Positions 1 to 12,222 of a DNA stretch of 64,000 bases are shown one piece after another. This stretch comes from Pyrenochaeta sp. MPI-SDFR-AT-0127. Taxonomy: Eukaryota; Ascomycota; Dothideomycetes; Pleosporales; Cucurbitariaceae. Below the pieces are notes generated by a model that was not told the origin of the DNA, made no database searches, and was given only the letters and a program-made list of their open reading frames with translations. Each line of letters starts with the position of its first letter. Within the stretch, counting starts at the first letter, position 1. The DNA lies in the NCBI GenBank assembly GCA_020747015.1, contig JAGTJM010000005.1, positions 1,175,162-1,239,161 on the forward strand. Direction: 5' to 3'. Made by a program: the position numbers and the translations under genes.

Positions 1-2
1 AG

Positions 3-1751
3 ACGATGTTGCCAACGCATGGGCTACCTCTGTCTCTTCCCGTTCCGTCTCTTACCGCCAGGCCATGATTCTCGGTACCATCTTTGAGATGGTTGGTGCT
101 ATCACTGTCGGTGCTCGTACCGCTGATACCATCAAGAACGGCATTATCCCCAATAACGCTTTCAAGGGCAACGCCGGTGTCCAGATGCTTGCCTTTACTT
201 GCGCTCTTGCTGGTGCCTCCATCTGGGTCATGTGGTGCACCAAGCACTCCGCTCACGTTTCTTCGTCCTACTCGCTCATCTCTTCTGTCGCTGGTGTCGG
301 TGTCGCCGTTGCCGGTGCCTCAAAGGTGCAATGGGGCTGGAACAAAGGCAAGGGCCTTGGTGCCATCTTCGCAGGTCTCGGAATGGCTCCCGCTGCCTCT
401 GCCTGCTTCGGTGCCATCATCTTCATGCTGATCAAGCTCACGGTTCATCTCCGCAAGAACCCCATTCCATGGGCTATCTGGACCGCTCCATTCTTCTTCC
501 TCATCGCCGGTACTATTTGCACACTCTCCATCGTCTACAAGGGATCTCCCAACCTTGGATTGAACAAGAAGCCCGCGTGGTATGTCGCAACTGTCACCGT
601 CTCGTGCGGTGTTGGTCTTGCCCTTCTATCCTTCCTCTTCTTCGTTCCATACCTCCATGCCAAGGTCGTCAAGCGCGATCACACTGTCCGCTGGTACCAC
701 ACCTTCATGGGCCCTCTTCTCTTCCGTCGTCCTGCTCCCGAGGGCGCCGAGAGGGCTGTTGTTCCTGACTACGCTGTTGTCCAGCACGATGACGAGATGA
801 AGCCCGAGTCCATCTCTGACTCTGACAACGGTGTTGTTGCTGCCGATGCCGAGAAGGGTGCTGTCGTTGCCGAGCACCGTCAGCTTAGCTACAAGGAACT
901 TGTTGCTCAGGGTCAGGAGCGCTTCCATGCTAAGCTCCGCAACAAGCGTGGTCCCCTCGGCTGGGCCATGCGCTACCTTCACGAAAACAAGATTCAGACC
1001 GGTGAGATCTACGAGAAGAAGAACATGCTCATCACTGTCAAACGTATTCCTGCCATGATCGTCGTCGGTGCCCTTTACGGTGTAAACTACGATATCCATG
1101 CCGCCCAAACTGGTATCCACGGCACTCCCGAAGGCAAGCGTATGGAGCGCGTCTACGGCCACGCTAAGAAGTACTCCAACGAGGTCGAACATACCTACTC
1201 ATTCGTCCAGGTCCTCACTGCCTGCACTGCCTCATTTGCTCACGGTGCCAACGACATTGGTAACGCTGTCGGTCCCTGGGCTGTCATCTACTCTGCCTGG
1301 AACACTGGTAACGCTGCTGCTTCCAAGGCACCCGTCCCCATCTGGCAGCTTGCAGTCCTCTCCGCCACTCTGTCTCTGGGTCTCATCACCTACGGATACA
1401 ACATCATGAAGGTCATGGGCAACAAGATCACTTATCACTCTCCCAGCAGAGGTATGTTAATACACGATATTTGCAACTTCGTGCAATTGCTAATTCCCAA
1501 TAGGTTGCTCCATGGAAATGGGTGCCGCTCTCACTGTCCTGATCTTCTCACAATACTCGCTCCCCGTCTCGACTTCCATGTGCATCACTGGTGCCACGGT
1601 CGGTGTCGGTCTCTGCAACGGCACCATCAAGGCCGTCAACTGGCAGCGAGTTGGTCTCCTCGTCTTCTCCTGGATCATGACCATCCCCATCGCCGGCACC
1701 ATTGGTGGTATTTCATGCGCCATTGTGCTCAACGCTCCTCACTTCCGTTAA
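3..1751 (+). CDS. pho-4: Na+/phosphate symporter, PiT/PHO-4 family (5' end cut off)
   Basis: Plasma-membrane inorganic phosphate transporter of the PiT family (Neurospora PHO-4, yeast Pho89), which imports phosphate with sodium. Both halves of the family's duplicated signature are visible: DVANAWATSVSS at the very start and GANDIGNAVGPWAV near nt 1245, separated by several hydrophobic helices and a long hydrophilic loop (about nt 700-1000), as in the family. The window opens inside the gene. Bases 1-2 are AG and look like an intron acceptor: an exon starting at nt 3 after a donor ending in A would give N-D-V-A-N, which restores the signature, whereas straight reading gives D-D-V. One intron, 1452-1503, splits a Gly codon and joins to CSMEMGAAL; stop at 1749-1751. 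The N-terminal helices lie outside the window. Family assignment is secure; the symbol follows the Neurospora name. Confidence 0.93.
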
Positions 1752-4700
1752 ATGCTTCTTCATTTAGACGGTCGTTGAATCAGCGTTCGTCTATGGTCTT
1801 TGGTCTTCACATCTTATCAAAACATTGGCTCCTGGGATACCCTCTTTCTTTATAGCACCGGTTTTCGCTCTTTAGCACAGGCACGGAATAGACTGTACAT
1901 GTAATTCATATGAGCGATGGCTATAGCTGGGTTATGTCTATACTTTGACAATATACTCTCTCTGATAGATTTCACGCTCTTCATCATTGTGACTGAAACA
2001 TGCCAAAAGTGCTGTAAATGTTCGTATCGTGTCACTGTTAGGGGGGGGGCGAAGCCTTCGGCCTCTCTTTTGCGTTGGCTGCGCCGGGCACTCCGCACCT
2101 TCCTATTTCATACTTTCGATAAGGGTGCGACACCACTAGCCTTTGCATAAATACACTCAAGACATACGATTCACTGCATAGGTTTAATTAACACTCAGCT
2201 ACAGCTTATTCCAGGTGAGAATTCCACTTAATGATCACACCCATACTACAGCATATAATGCAAGGCGACGCGCTGCAACCCCCTTGCGCGCCCTCGTTGG
2301 CCGACGCCCTTATCTATCGCCTCGTATTACTCGTCAGGCACAACCATCAATATTAGACCTCGCGTATGGAAAGTCCGTATTTTCAACCTTGTACTCTCAG
2401 AGAAAACAGTGACACCAATAACACTTAGTTCGACGCAGTTCAGCAAGGGATACAAAGCTCACTTTCCATACTATTCGGGTTAAGTGTGACAGGTTTTTGA
2501 GTAAGGAATATGGTTCGCTCTGGCCGGTTTCTCGCAGCTCTACATGCCATAACCGTCTACTTAGGTTGGCACTCTGCTTCTAAAGATGCTATCGACAGTG
2601 TCCTACAACAATGAATTCAATGACGCACGATAGTTAGAACAGTATCCGCGGAATAACCTGGCGATCACCGAAGCCCAAATTCATCTTAGTAAAGATAGCA
2701 TAAGATCGCCAGAATGCTGCGATTTGAGATGAGCGTCAGATCTGTCTATGCGAACAGTCTTACGGAAGAATTCTCGTGGCCATCAGCTTCCTCAAAATCA
2801 TCGAGGTCCACTAATCTGCCTCAGGTCGGCGAGGTAGAATGTGGGACTGACAATACGAGCTGATGCCAATTGACAGGACGTAACTTCAACAAATGACGAA
2901 GAGGCTGAAATTCGACTGCAGCGGAAGTTTGTGGATGCGAGCATATCCTCAAGCGTGATGTTTCGCGGCGGATCAGTGGGGTTGAAAACCTTTGGATGAC
3001 ATCGTAGAGAAGAATCCGCGGAGTCAGTCCATCGTAAGGCGCACACGCAGCGTGACGGACCGAAACCCAATATCGCAAGGAACTGCAGTGCTCTTGATGC
3101 TCTCCGCGCTTGTATTTGAGAATCTCAACGCTACATGAGGCACGAGCCACGTTTAGGACACCTGATACGTCCAACAAGGACACAAGGTTCACAATCCACG
3201 AAAGGCGTCAAAATTCGACAAGCCCGTCTTCAGATCTTCATGCTCCAATCAAACTTGGATTATATGGGATCACATATTCCGCCAGCCCGGTCGTCAAGCG
3301 CAGAGCACAGATGGGGTCGGCTATAAGCACCGGCATGGTAAATTCATGTGTAGCGCGTGGATTGAAAAAGCAACGACATATCATGGTAAGGAGCTTACCA
3401 GAGAGTAGCGTGCCCATCAATTGGATGCGTTCTACGGACAGCCAAGAAAGTGACTAAAGACATTGCGTTGCACGGCCCACTGCTCAGTCTCATTGCGAAG
3501 CTTAGAATCCATCGTCCACATCGATCCCAGTCAAAGTCAATAAACCTAAAGCTGCCAATAGAAAAAGGAAAAAGTAAGAGAGCTCAATGTCACTCTGACA
3601 TCTTCGTTTAACTAGTCCATCCTTTTCACTCTCACGCTCCTTTCCACATTAAGCCCGGACACAGCATGGCGCTCCACCACCGCCACAAGTCTAGATCGTC
3701 AGCAAGGGTCTAGATCCGGGGTGCATAAAACACAAGAATCAGCCCTATCCGCTCCAGATCTCATGGCATTCCTTCACAGTAACTTAGCTATTCCATGGCA
3801 ATTCTAGGCAGCTACAAGGCGAAGAGACGCAACGTGTGCTTGGTACGAGCATTGCTCGGGAGCAGAAGAGCTTGGTGTAAAGGTTTGGGTGTGGTGAGGC
3901 TAGGATGAGTGCCGTATTGCCGGCTGGGCTGGACGAAGGATTGGGGTGGACTGATTGTGAAGTGGCGGACCAGTAGGGATGGAGAAGGTGGCACGTGGGT
4001 CTTGGCGAAAAGATGAGATATCGTCGTTTGATCGGAAATAATGAGAGAGCCTACCGTGTTTAGAATCTTATTTCTATTCATTAAAGAAATAGCACAGATA
4101 AAATTGAGTCGGCTTCGGCGAAGGGATGAGGCGTGCTGTAAGGGGTCGAGGCAGTATTGAACAATGACTCGAAGGTACGTGCTCAAGTTTTCGAATTCTG
4201 AGTAGAATATACACCTTCCTCACAAGTTGTCTTTAATCAGACTAGATAGATTTCAATCTCGAGTAGACAGACTAATATGCCTTTATTGTGACCATATTCA
4301 TGGCGCTTCGTTTGGTTGTTGCTAGCATATCCGTCATGGCAAAACAACTAACTCACTGAGTATGACGAGCATATTTCATCCCAAGAATCATATTCTTAAG
4401 CCTTTTATCTTTAATTTCACACCGCATAATACTTTTCTTCCTGCATTTTCGGTCAATCAGGGATGTGTCATTTGATTATACTGTGTAAGGGCTTCATCGC
4501 TCCGCCCAAATATAAATACAGCAATCCATTCTTTCTTCTTCTGTCGACATGATGTGACCCATGCCTTCTTTTGAGCACTAATTGCACTACCGATTGGCTC
4601 AGCATTGCCGAACGAAAGTGTAGCAAGGTCTTGAAATTGGAGATCCGGTGATACTTGGTGGATTTCTAGTAGGCATGATTGGCTAGACTTAAATTTCAAA

Positions 4701-5570
4701 GTGGACGTACACTGTACGATGAGGCTGTCGCGCGTAGTCACATGATATCGCAATGCGCATGATCACATGACATATCGAGCTGAGGCCGTAAGGCCAAAGC
4801 TCTATTATCTCCATATAAGGAGATCCATCCAGTACGTAGTAAGACAGAGTCAATTTAATAAAAAAAACCCCATATAGTTATCTCTCACCCTATAACTTAC
4901 CGCACGCTGCAGCTGCAGAGGAAGTTCCACCTACACAAAGGGTATTGAGGTTAAGGATTGATATCCCTATAATCAAAATTTCATTCTTTATTGCCCTAGT
5001 ATAGGTTCCTACAAGTGTTTATACGCCTAAATATATTCTACTATTAGCATAATAGTAGAAAATATAGACTATGTTTAAAATATCATTGTCTACCATACCT
5101 AGACTGTTAGCTACAATTGATTACATAGACATACTATTAAAGCGTACGGTAAACTCGCAGCCCTGTTATTATTATTTTTAGCTACCTATGTAGATTTAAC
5201 TCTATTTAATAGAAAATACTATACAACACATATGGTAATATTCAATGAGTCTTCTTCCTAGAGATACAAAGGTTTAGTATCAATTATTAAGCTATTGCGA
5301 AGGCGGGGTAGTTCAGTCGGCTGCTGCCTACGTGGCCACCATATAGCTCTTTTCAGTTAGGTTCAGCTTGCCCTCACTCTTCACATAACTACCAGTCTCA
5401 AGCAGGTTGGTGTTGGCGGGCATATAGGATGAGCAACCTAGTTGAAACAAGAACAAACACCGCTGTGACGATAGCTCGCACCAGGCCGCGCTTGGCAACA
5501 TCATCACGTTCTCCTGCATCAACTCACCAACCCAACCGTACTCTATTCACCTTCATCACAAGAAGACACG
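1752..5570. other. Long intergenic region, no gene recognised
   Basis: This 3.8-kb stretch holds the 3' UTR of the phosphate transporter and then only short unsupported reading frames. A run of nine to ten G lies at about 2040. From about 4850 to 5290 the DNA becomes AT-rich, with an imperfect palindrome near 5036-5060 (TCTACTATT...AATAGTAGA). It still contains ordinary CA and TG dinucleotides, so it is at most lightly RIP-affected. It could be a decayed repeat. The last 200 bases should contain the promoter of the HET gene. Confidence 0.6.
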
Positions 5571-7821
5571 ATGGCGTCCCATTCCCAGAAAGTGGAATAT
5601 ATGCCTGATGGATGGTCTTGTGACTCCTGCAACGACCTTTTCTCCAACCCCATAAGCCGGTCCATTATCGTAACCGATGCTAAGAGTTTTAGCTATATAC
5701 GAGAATACAATGATCTAAGGAGAACTGCAGCAGCAGGTTGTATCCTATGCATGAATTTAGTTGACCGGCACGACGCTGAAGGCATTAAAAATACTTCCAG
5801 AGAGCTTGCCAAATCGACCAACTGCCCTTGCTGTACCGACTCTGATAACATCGTAGTATTCTTGGTGTCGAAGGCGCTTGTAAGGCCTAAGAGCATATCC
5901 AGAGAAACCCATTGGGCTCTATTATTCCGTGGTCATCGACAACATAATAGTAGGAAGCACCTTCGTCGTTTCTGGGAGCTTGTATTCGACGTTGCTGCAG
6001 AAAATGGTATCTCACGACTGGAAGCGCTCGAAATAAACTGCGTTAACTTTACCAGATAATCCTGCCGCGGATCTCAATTCTATGCGGCCTGCTGAGATTG
6101 ATGTCAACTCTGCCAATAACATTGATACGATGAAGGCATGGATCAAGACATGTCAAGAGAGTCATCAACAATGCCAAAATAATATGGGGGCAAAGCTACC
6201 GATGCGTCTTATATATGTAGGCGACTCCGAAACCTTACCAAACTTACGGCGTTCTGGTCCCGGCGAGCTTGGCGAATATTTAGCCCTGAGTTACTGTTGG
6301 GGTGGCGGTCAGGCAGCACAAGTAACCACAGCAAATGTATGCCAGTATGAGAGTGCGATCCCTTGGCTATTACTTCCACAGACCATTCGAGACGCCATCC
6401 AAGTTACCAAGCAGCTGGGCATTAAATATTTATGGGTCGACTCGCTCTGTATTCTTCAAGACGATGAGGAGGATAAAGCTCGGAACCTTCCCCAAATGCG
6501 TAGTATCTATCAACTTGCATTACTTACAATATCTGCGGCATGCGCTGGAAGCAGTAGCGCCGGATTCCTTCATAAGCGGGACTTACCTATTCGACGTTTC
6601 GCGCCTGATCAACCGACCGTGAAAGCATATACCACGTTTACACTTCGCGCACAAACCGAAGATGGTCGTGAGGGCTCTCTAATATTATCGCAACCACTCA
6701 GATACAAAGAACTATTCGAACCCATTGAACGGCGAGCCTGGACATTTCAGGAAACAGTACTGTCGCATCGGCTGCTGATATACAGTTCCTCACAACTTCT
6801 CTGGAGATGTCACTCAGCATTTGAGGTGACCGGCGGCCATCTCAGATGGCAAGAATACGAATACCATGCTCCGATTTTGTCCTTCCACAATCCCGATATA
6901 GAAATTCAAGAACATAGGATGGTAAGAAAAGAATATGAAATGGAAGCTCCAGACTTCGAACTATATAAGTTGTCGGATTTGCCGCATGGATGGCTAAATG
7001 TTCACTGTGCAATGGATATCGCCCAGTCTGCAGCCAAATGGCTGAGAACCGTCCAGCAATATACTTCCCGGGCGCTTTCCAAACCGAGCGATAAGTTACC
7101 TGCTATAAGTGCAATTGCGGAGGAGTTTCAGAGAAAAACCTCTGATGAAGACAGAGAAGATGAATACTTTGCTGGGTTGTGGGGAAGCCATTTCCTCATT
7201 GGTCTGGCTTGGCGACGACGCTTCACTGTTCCTTTCAAGCGGGTTCTCCCATGGCGAGCTCCTAGCTGGTCATGGGCTTCCGGGGATGGCGAGGTCGGGT
7301 ACTGCACGGCTAAAGAATATTGGTATGGTATGAGAAGAGTGCCGAGAACACTTTCCGTCTACATCGAGCCTCTTCATAGTAGTAATCCTTTCGGCGAACT
7401 TCGTTCGGGCTACCTCGAGATGACAACGTGGATACGTCGTATAGAACTGGAACCAATTGCTGAGGTACCACAAGAAAAGACCGTGAGGGTCTATAATGCC
7501 AAAATTGTAGCAGACCAGTCGTCTGAGCTGTGTGGCTATGCATTAATCGATGACGCAGTAGAGCTTGCGCCTTGGAAGGACCCCAGTGAAAAAGGAGAAG
7601 TATTTGCTGCTGTTTTGTTAAAATATCGCGAACGGGGACCAAAGCCAGTGAAGCGACGAGCGTGTGGATTGGTGGTGGTTCGCTGGTCCCAAGATCCACA
7701 TGTACAGACGGCTGGAAGTTACAGGCGAATTGGATTCTTTGACAGCTTACCATGTGAAACTCCGAAGTTTAACTCTGAGTGGTTAGGTTGCGGTCGATTC
7801 CAGAATGTTCGATTGGAATAA
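5571..7821 (+). CDS. HET-domain (heterokaryon incompatibility) protein
   Basis: HET domains act in fungal non-self recognition and can trigger incompatibility cell death; what this protein recognises is unknown. Two exons: 5571-6006 and 6056-7821, with a 49-nt intron (6007-6055). The join reads AAEN-DNPAADLNSM and is in frame, giving about 733 residues. An N-terminal zinc-like cluster (CDSC near 17-20, GCILC at 56-60) is usual for this class. The HET domain starts near residue 220 with YLALSYCWGG, continues with LWVDSLCILQDD (about 271) and WTFQE (about 374). The C-terminal part contains LPWRAPSWSWAS, common in this family. The start is the first ATG, in a good context (ACGATGG). No NTPase or repeat domain is present, so it is a stand-alone HET protein. 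It stands alone between long gaps. Confidence 0.9.
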
Positions 7822-8324
7822 CACTTGGAGCAGCCTATTTTGGATAGCTTTGTATATTTTTGCTGACCCGGTGGTCTGTCTTTCATTGAATTTTCGTAAC
7901 TGCCCCAAGACGACAGACGCCTTGGGCCTTCAGTAATGAGATCGGCCATGACGTTGGATATTCCTAACTCCCATCTCTACACTGAAATTGGTATTGTTGG
8001 TTTTAGTGATTGATCGCAACTGGCGCAAAAAGGTCATCTACTTGCAAAACGTCCTCTCTTCATATTTATGGGAGGTTCACGCCGAACTCGATCGACGCGT
8101 GCGAATTGCCAGAGGGAAGCAGCAGGTATAGTATTGGAGTAGTGATTTCTACCCCGATAGATCCTCTACTCGCGATATAGCATCTCAACGTTAAAGAAAG
8201 TGCAATAAAGTACATGATATCAAATCATGTATCCACAGGCGGAATCACCCTTATAAGTGTAGAGCGAGAGACTGGAGAAATCAACATCGGAATGCGCCTT
8301 TTCAATGGTATATATGTGTCCCTT
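7822..8324. other. Convergent 3' region
   Basis: About 500 bases between the 3' ends of the HET gene and the antiporter gene. I see no coding signal; it should hold both polyadenylation regions. Confidence 0.6.
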
Positions 8325-10373
8325 TTAGACCATAGAACACTCCTTCTCCTCCATAGGATCCTCACATTCCACTGAAGGTGTAGCACACCCCTTCACCAGC
8401 ATACTCGATGCTGGAGTACTGGACGGAGTCGTCGACGTACTCTTCGGTGGCTTTAGTCCATACACTGTATTCAAGTCCTCTCTCATTTTATACTGCTTCT
8501 CCCACCACGTAAGGAGAAAGCCAATAGCAGCAAATACTGCGAAAACCACCCATACGCACTTTAGAGACCCGGTGAACGTTTGGATGATCTCATCCTTCAC
8601 GGTGGGGCCAAACTTATTGGTAAAGTTGGCGGAAGCATGTTGGTAAGCTTGGCCGTCTTTTAGCTGTGAGCGGGCAGCAGCGGAAGAAACATGTGGGAGA
8701 AGCTGGTTGAAGCGGATGTTAAAAATTGCGCCAGGAATAGCAACACCGAATAGTGAGCCGGTACCACGGAGAAATGCCCAAGAGCCTGCGCTGGCTCCAG
8801 TCGTGGATTCTGGGAGTTTGACCTGAACTGCGGGAAGCATTGTTGATATGACTATACCGAGCCCAGATGCGGTGATGAGCTGGAAACAAAGCCAAGCAGC
8901 TACTGGTGTGTCGGGCCCTAACATGACGCAGAGCCCTAGACCAAGTGTCACGGCGGCAAAGCCAATGATGTGCATAGGTTTGTACTTCCCCCAGCAGGTG
9001 AGTAACGGACCACCGACCGCTGCGAGGACTACAATGACTAACGTGGTGGGCATAACTTCGAGTCCAGATCGGGAGGGTGAAGAACCCCTGACTGCTTGGA
9101 AAAATGGGGGCAGATAAAATTGAAAGCCGTAAGTGATGAAGCCATGGATCGTGGTCAAAGTGAATGCAATGTTCGTGGTGCGATTCGAGAACACATGCGG
9201 TGGCATGATAGGATGCTTGCAGTACGACGAACGCTCCCAGAAGGCGAAGCAGACGAAGCCGAGTAGTCCAATAACAAGTGGTGCGACGACAACGGGATGA
9301 GACCATGGTTTTGGCGCACCACCGGTACTGAGCGCAACCAGGAGCATTAGTACCGAACAGGTGAGAATAGCGGAACCAATGTAGTCGACTTTCTTCAACT
9401 CGTTTTTCAGCGTGACATCGCCAGCCTTGATGCCGCCGCCCACTCGCAGCCAGAACCAGATGACAATGATTGAAATTCCGCACACGGGGATGTTTACGAG
9501 GAAACACCATCGCCAGCCGCGCTCTGCAAATACACCGCCGAGGAGAGGTCCCAAGGTAGTCCCAATAGCAAATACGACGTGTTTGATTGCGAGGTATCGT
9601 CCACGCTTCCTCAGCGGTACGATATCGCAAAGAATCATTTCAGCGAATAGGTCGATGCCCCCAGTTCCCAAGCCCTGTGTGATTCTTCCAAAGATTAAAA
9701 CAGGGCCGGATTGTGCTCCGCCGCATATCCCACTTCCAACTGCGAAAACTATAACCGCGAGAATCATTGGATACTTTCTTCCCCACATGTCGCCTAACTG
9801 ACTATAGAGAGGCTGAAAAATCGTGCTTGCCAGCAGAAATGCGGTAGCTACCCATGCAAATGTTGTACCAAGATCGAGTGCATCAGAAATGGTAGGCAAA
9901 GCGGTATTGGTGACGCTGCCCTCGAGTGCTGAAAGAAGAAGCGGGATACATATCGCAATGAAAGAGCGCCAAAAGCCCTCTGTGCGTGTCCATTTTTGAG
10001 AAGATGTTTGCGAAGGCAGAGTGGGTGGGAATGGTGGTCGACTGAGTTGCTTTGTGCGCTCGTCACACGAGACTGTCTCCGACTCCCTAGGCAGTTTTTC
10101 GTCAAATGCGACTGGGAAAAGTTCGATTTCCTTGTGATCCAAAAGACCTGGCACAGATACAATTGTTTCAATCGATGATTCTGACCTTGCATGATGGCTC
10201 AGGTAACCAGCTGCACCGACATCATCGCCATCGGAACGCTGCGTACGAATGCTAGGAGTCCGTGATACAGCTGGAGACTGTACTGCAGTGCTTGTAGGTG
10301 AATGGGCCCTCGAGTCGGAACGCGGCCAGGTGGACGATGACCGTCTGGAAGATGATTGTGGGAAGGACTGCAT
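8325..10373 (-). CDS. MFS drug:H+ antiporter, DHA2 type (14-helix)
   Basis: Predicted plasma-membrane exporter of toxic or secondary metabolites driven by protons. Single exon, 682 residues from the first true ATG (MQSFPQSSS; the frame stays open further upstream but without ATG). The first 130 or so residues are a Ser/Thr-rich cytoplasmic tail. Membrane helices begin near residue 137. Motif A is seen as LGDMWGRKY (about 193-201) and the antiporter motif C as GTTLGPLLGG (about 271-280), which marks export. Hydrophobic segments after the central loop are consistent with 14 helices. The helix 1 motif is ALEGSVTNTALP rather than LDxTIVNVALP, a variant found in some fungal DHA2 clades. The C-terminal tail is again Ser/Thr-rich and likely regulatory. 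Substrate cannot be told. No biosynthetic gene lies next to it. Confidence 0.9.
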   Translation of the reverse strand: MQSFPQSSSRRSSSTWPRSDSRAHSPTSTAVQSPAVSRTPSIRTQRSDGDDVGAAGYLSHHARSESSIETIVSVPGLLDHKEIELFPVAFDEKLPRESETVSCDERTKQLSRPPFPPTLPSQTSSQKWTRTEGFWRSFIAICIPLLLSALEGSVTNTALPTISDALDLGTTFAWVATAFLLASTIFQPLYSQLGDMWGRKYPMILAVIVFAVGSGICGGAQSGPVLIFGRITQGLGTGGIDLFAEMILCDIVPLRKRGRYLAIKHVVFAIGTTLGPLLGGVFAERGWRWCFLVNIPVCGISIIVIWFWLRVGGGIKAGDVTLKNELKKVDYIGSAILTCSVLMLLVALSTGGAPKPWSHPVVVAPLVIGLLGFVCFAFWERSSYCKHPIMPPHVFSNRTTNIAFTLTTIHGFITYGFQFYLPPFFQAVRGSSPSRSGLEVMPTTLVIVVLAAVGGPLLTCWGKYKPMHIIGFAAVTLGLGLCVMLGPDTPVAAWLCFQLITASGLGIVISTMLPAVQVKLPESTTGASAGSWAFLRGTGSLFGVAIPGAIFNIRFNQLLPHVSSAAARSQLKDGQAYQHASANFTNKFGPTVKDEIIQTFTGSLKCVWVVFAVFAAIGFLLTWWEKQYKMREDLNTVYGLKPPKSTSTTPSSTPASSMLVKGCATPSVECEDPMEEKECSMV

Positions 10374-11211
10374 ATCAAGGAATGTGATGGTAAAAATAAA
10401 CAACCGGGACAATGTAGCGAATCAAAGCGATGCACTAGCTGTGTGCGAAAGATGGGAGAGCAAAGATAGCTCAAGTTTACCAAATAATGCAGAGCAAGCC
10501 GTGTCTGGAAGTCCTTTTGAGCACTTTTTGATCCGTTGGTAAAACGTCTTGCTCTTTACAAAGTACATCGGGAAAGTGCAAGTATTCACCCATGGTTGAG
10601 AGGCGAGTGCAAGATATTGTAGGGCAGTGACGACAACTGTGCGATCATCTAAATTCCTCGCAAACATTGCACATTCGTTACCGGTGTTGAAGGTGTGATG
10701 ACCTGGCTTGCATGATCCCAGAGGAATGGTATCAAGTCATGTTATTTGAAATTCGACAATTCTGAGCCGAAAATCCTCATTCCCGGGAACTTTCATGGTG
10801 TGTTGAGAAGACCAATGGTGGTACAGGCTGACTCATGTGATCCAATGAGGCTTTTCAACTGCTGAGAAGAAAACGCAAATTTTGCGTGTATAAGGAAATT
10901 AAGTATGGCCTCTGGATATGTTAGACCACAGCGAAAATGAGCTTCCTGCTTCCTATCAACGTCAAGAGAGCTTGCCTTCTTCGTTCGCGTCTCTTACATG
11001 TGATGGTAACCTGGTCTTACTCTGATCAAATCGTACTGACGATCAACACCGAATGTGTTGATGTGTTACCACAGCAAGGCCTCTAGAAGTCGATACCCTG
11101 GGAAAAGACCTCTCCTCTCGTCTTAGCACTGTGGGGCCATCACAATGACAAATCATTCACCCTTGCATATCACGCCCTCTACATACCTGAGGGTATACAA
11201 AGCGCCTAGCG
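10374..11211. other. Intergenic, antiporter promoter region
   Basis: About 840 bases upstream of the antiporter start and downstream of the F-box fragment. Reading frames here are short and look like shadows. No RNA gene seen. Confidence 0.5.
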
Positions 11212-11700
11212 TCAACCTCCCCTAGACGACGGGTCCACCAACTGAAACCCGTCAAACTGCATCATTGCAACATTCTTTAGACTCCTCAAAAGAAGCGAAG
11301 CAATCGGGAGCGGATCCGCACCGTCCCTAACCCGAAACAACCATTGATCTGCTTCACCCCCACGGACGTACAGCTTGATCTGTGCCCTGATGATCGTTTC
11401 AAGATTCTGGTGATTAGGCCAAGGGTCAAGATTGCCTCCGTATGCTCGGCGGACAGAAAATGACTTGACTGCGTCTCGGTGCTTGGCTGAGGTCCAGAGC
11501 AGGAATGCTAAGGGGCGGAGATATTGGAAATCATCTTCTTGGAGGTAGATGTTGGCGTATAGGTGGGGCGTTGCGATGCGGTTGATGTCCTTGGAGACGA
11601 GGCAGAGGGCGCAGCGGGTGGCTCGGTGGCTAGTGAAGAACAATATGCGGTCGAGGAGTTCCTCTGGGAGGATTTCAATGATAGATGATATCATTGTCAT
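11212..11700 (-). CDS. F-box-like protein, probably a truncated remnant
   Basis: 162 residues beginning with an F-box-like stretch: IIEILPEELLDRILFF, then LCLVSKDINRIATPHLYANIYL. F-box proteins present substrates to SCF ubiquitin ligases. Fungal members of this kind are usually 350-600 residues, with a long C-terminal part, while this one stops soon after LKNVAMMQFDGFQLV. I found no downstream exon with the same character within the next few hundred bases, so it is either a short gene or a degraded copy. The ATG is unambiguous (MTMISS). Domain call from pattern only; function unknown. Confidence 0.6.
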   Translation of the reverse strand: MTMISSIIEILPEELLDRILFFTSHRATRCALCLVSKDINRIATPHLYANIYLQEDDFQYLRPLAFLLWTSAKHRDAVKSFSVRRAYGGNLDPWPNHQNLETIIRAQIKLYVRGGEADQWLFRVRDGADPLPIASLLLRSLKNVAMMQFDGFQLVDPSSRGG

Positions 11701-12222
11701 CTTTCACAAGACTTGTTATGAAACAATAGGGATTCTCGGTCAAGTAGGACGACAGTTGCGATTGATGACGAAAGTGACTCGGAAGGATCGGCCCAAGAAA
11801 AGAGGCCCATGCGAATGCGAACACGCCGATCAGATTCTGAGAAGGCGAGACCAAGAGAGAGTAACATTATGTCTTTATGGAGAAATGGTGGTGTACTTAT
11901 CAAGGTGTACGACGAGTACGCGCCGTCGATGCACGAGCTAAGCCAGGGTCGGTTCGGCAGTTGGTACCCACCACCGGCTGTCTATGACATCGTACCCCGC
12001 CCAGCTACACTTTGTCTGATGCAAAATTAATGATCTGGTAAGAACCGTGCAGGCAAGATATAAACACAAAATATCACGTTGGAGTCGAACTGAATTTGTG
12101 GCGCTTGTGGCATTTCGGGTATAACTTTAAGTTTACTGCAAACCTCCTATGGGTTGGTGCGTGTGGGCTACGTTCGAGCACGAGGAGATCTATCTATCCA
12201 GTCTTGAGTTTTTCAAGTGCTT
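11701..12222. other. Intergenic
   Basis: About 520 bases between two minus-strand genes; nothing recognised. It should hold the F-box gene's promoter and the SET gene's 3' UTR. Confidence 0.5.

Noticed and set aside
2040..2050. G run as a G-quadruplex element
   Set aside because: A single G run without the further G tracts needed for a quadruplex.
2798..3192. Overlapping minus-strand frames of 90 and 123 codons
   Set aside because: One has a stretch (NPTDPPRNITLEDMLASTNF) that recalls HET/ankyrin-type proteins, but no domain can be completed and neither frame has support on either side.
5305..5345. tRNA-like start GGGGTAGTTCAGTCGG
   Set aside because: Resembles a D-arm but no matching anticodon stem, T-loop (GTTCRANNC) or acceptor pairing follows at the right distance.
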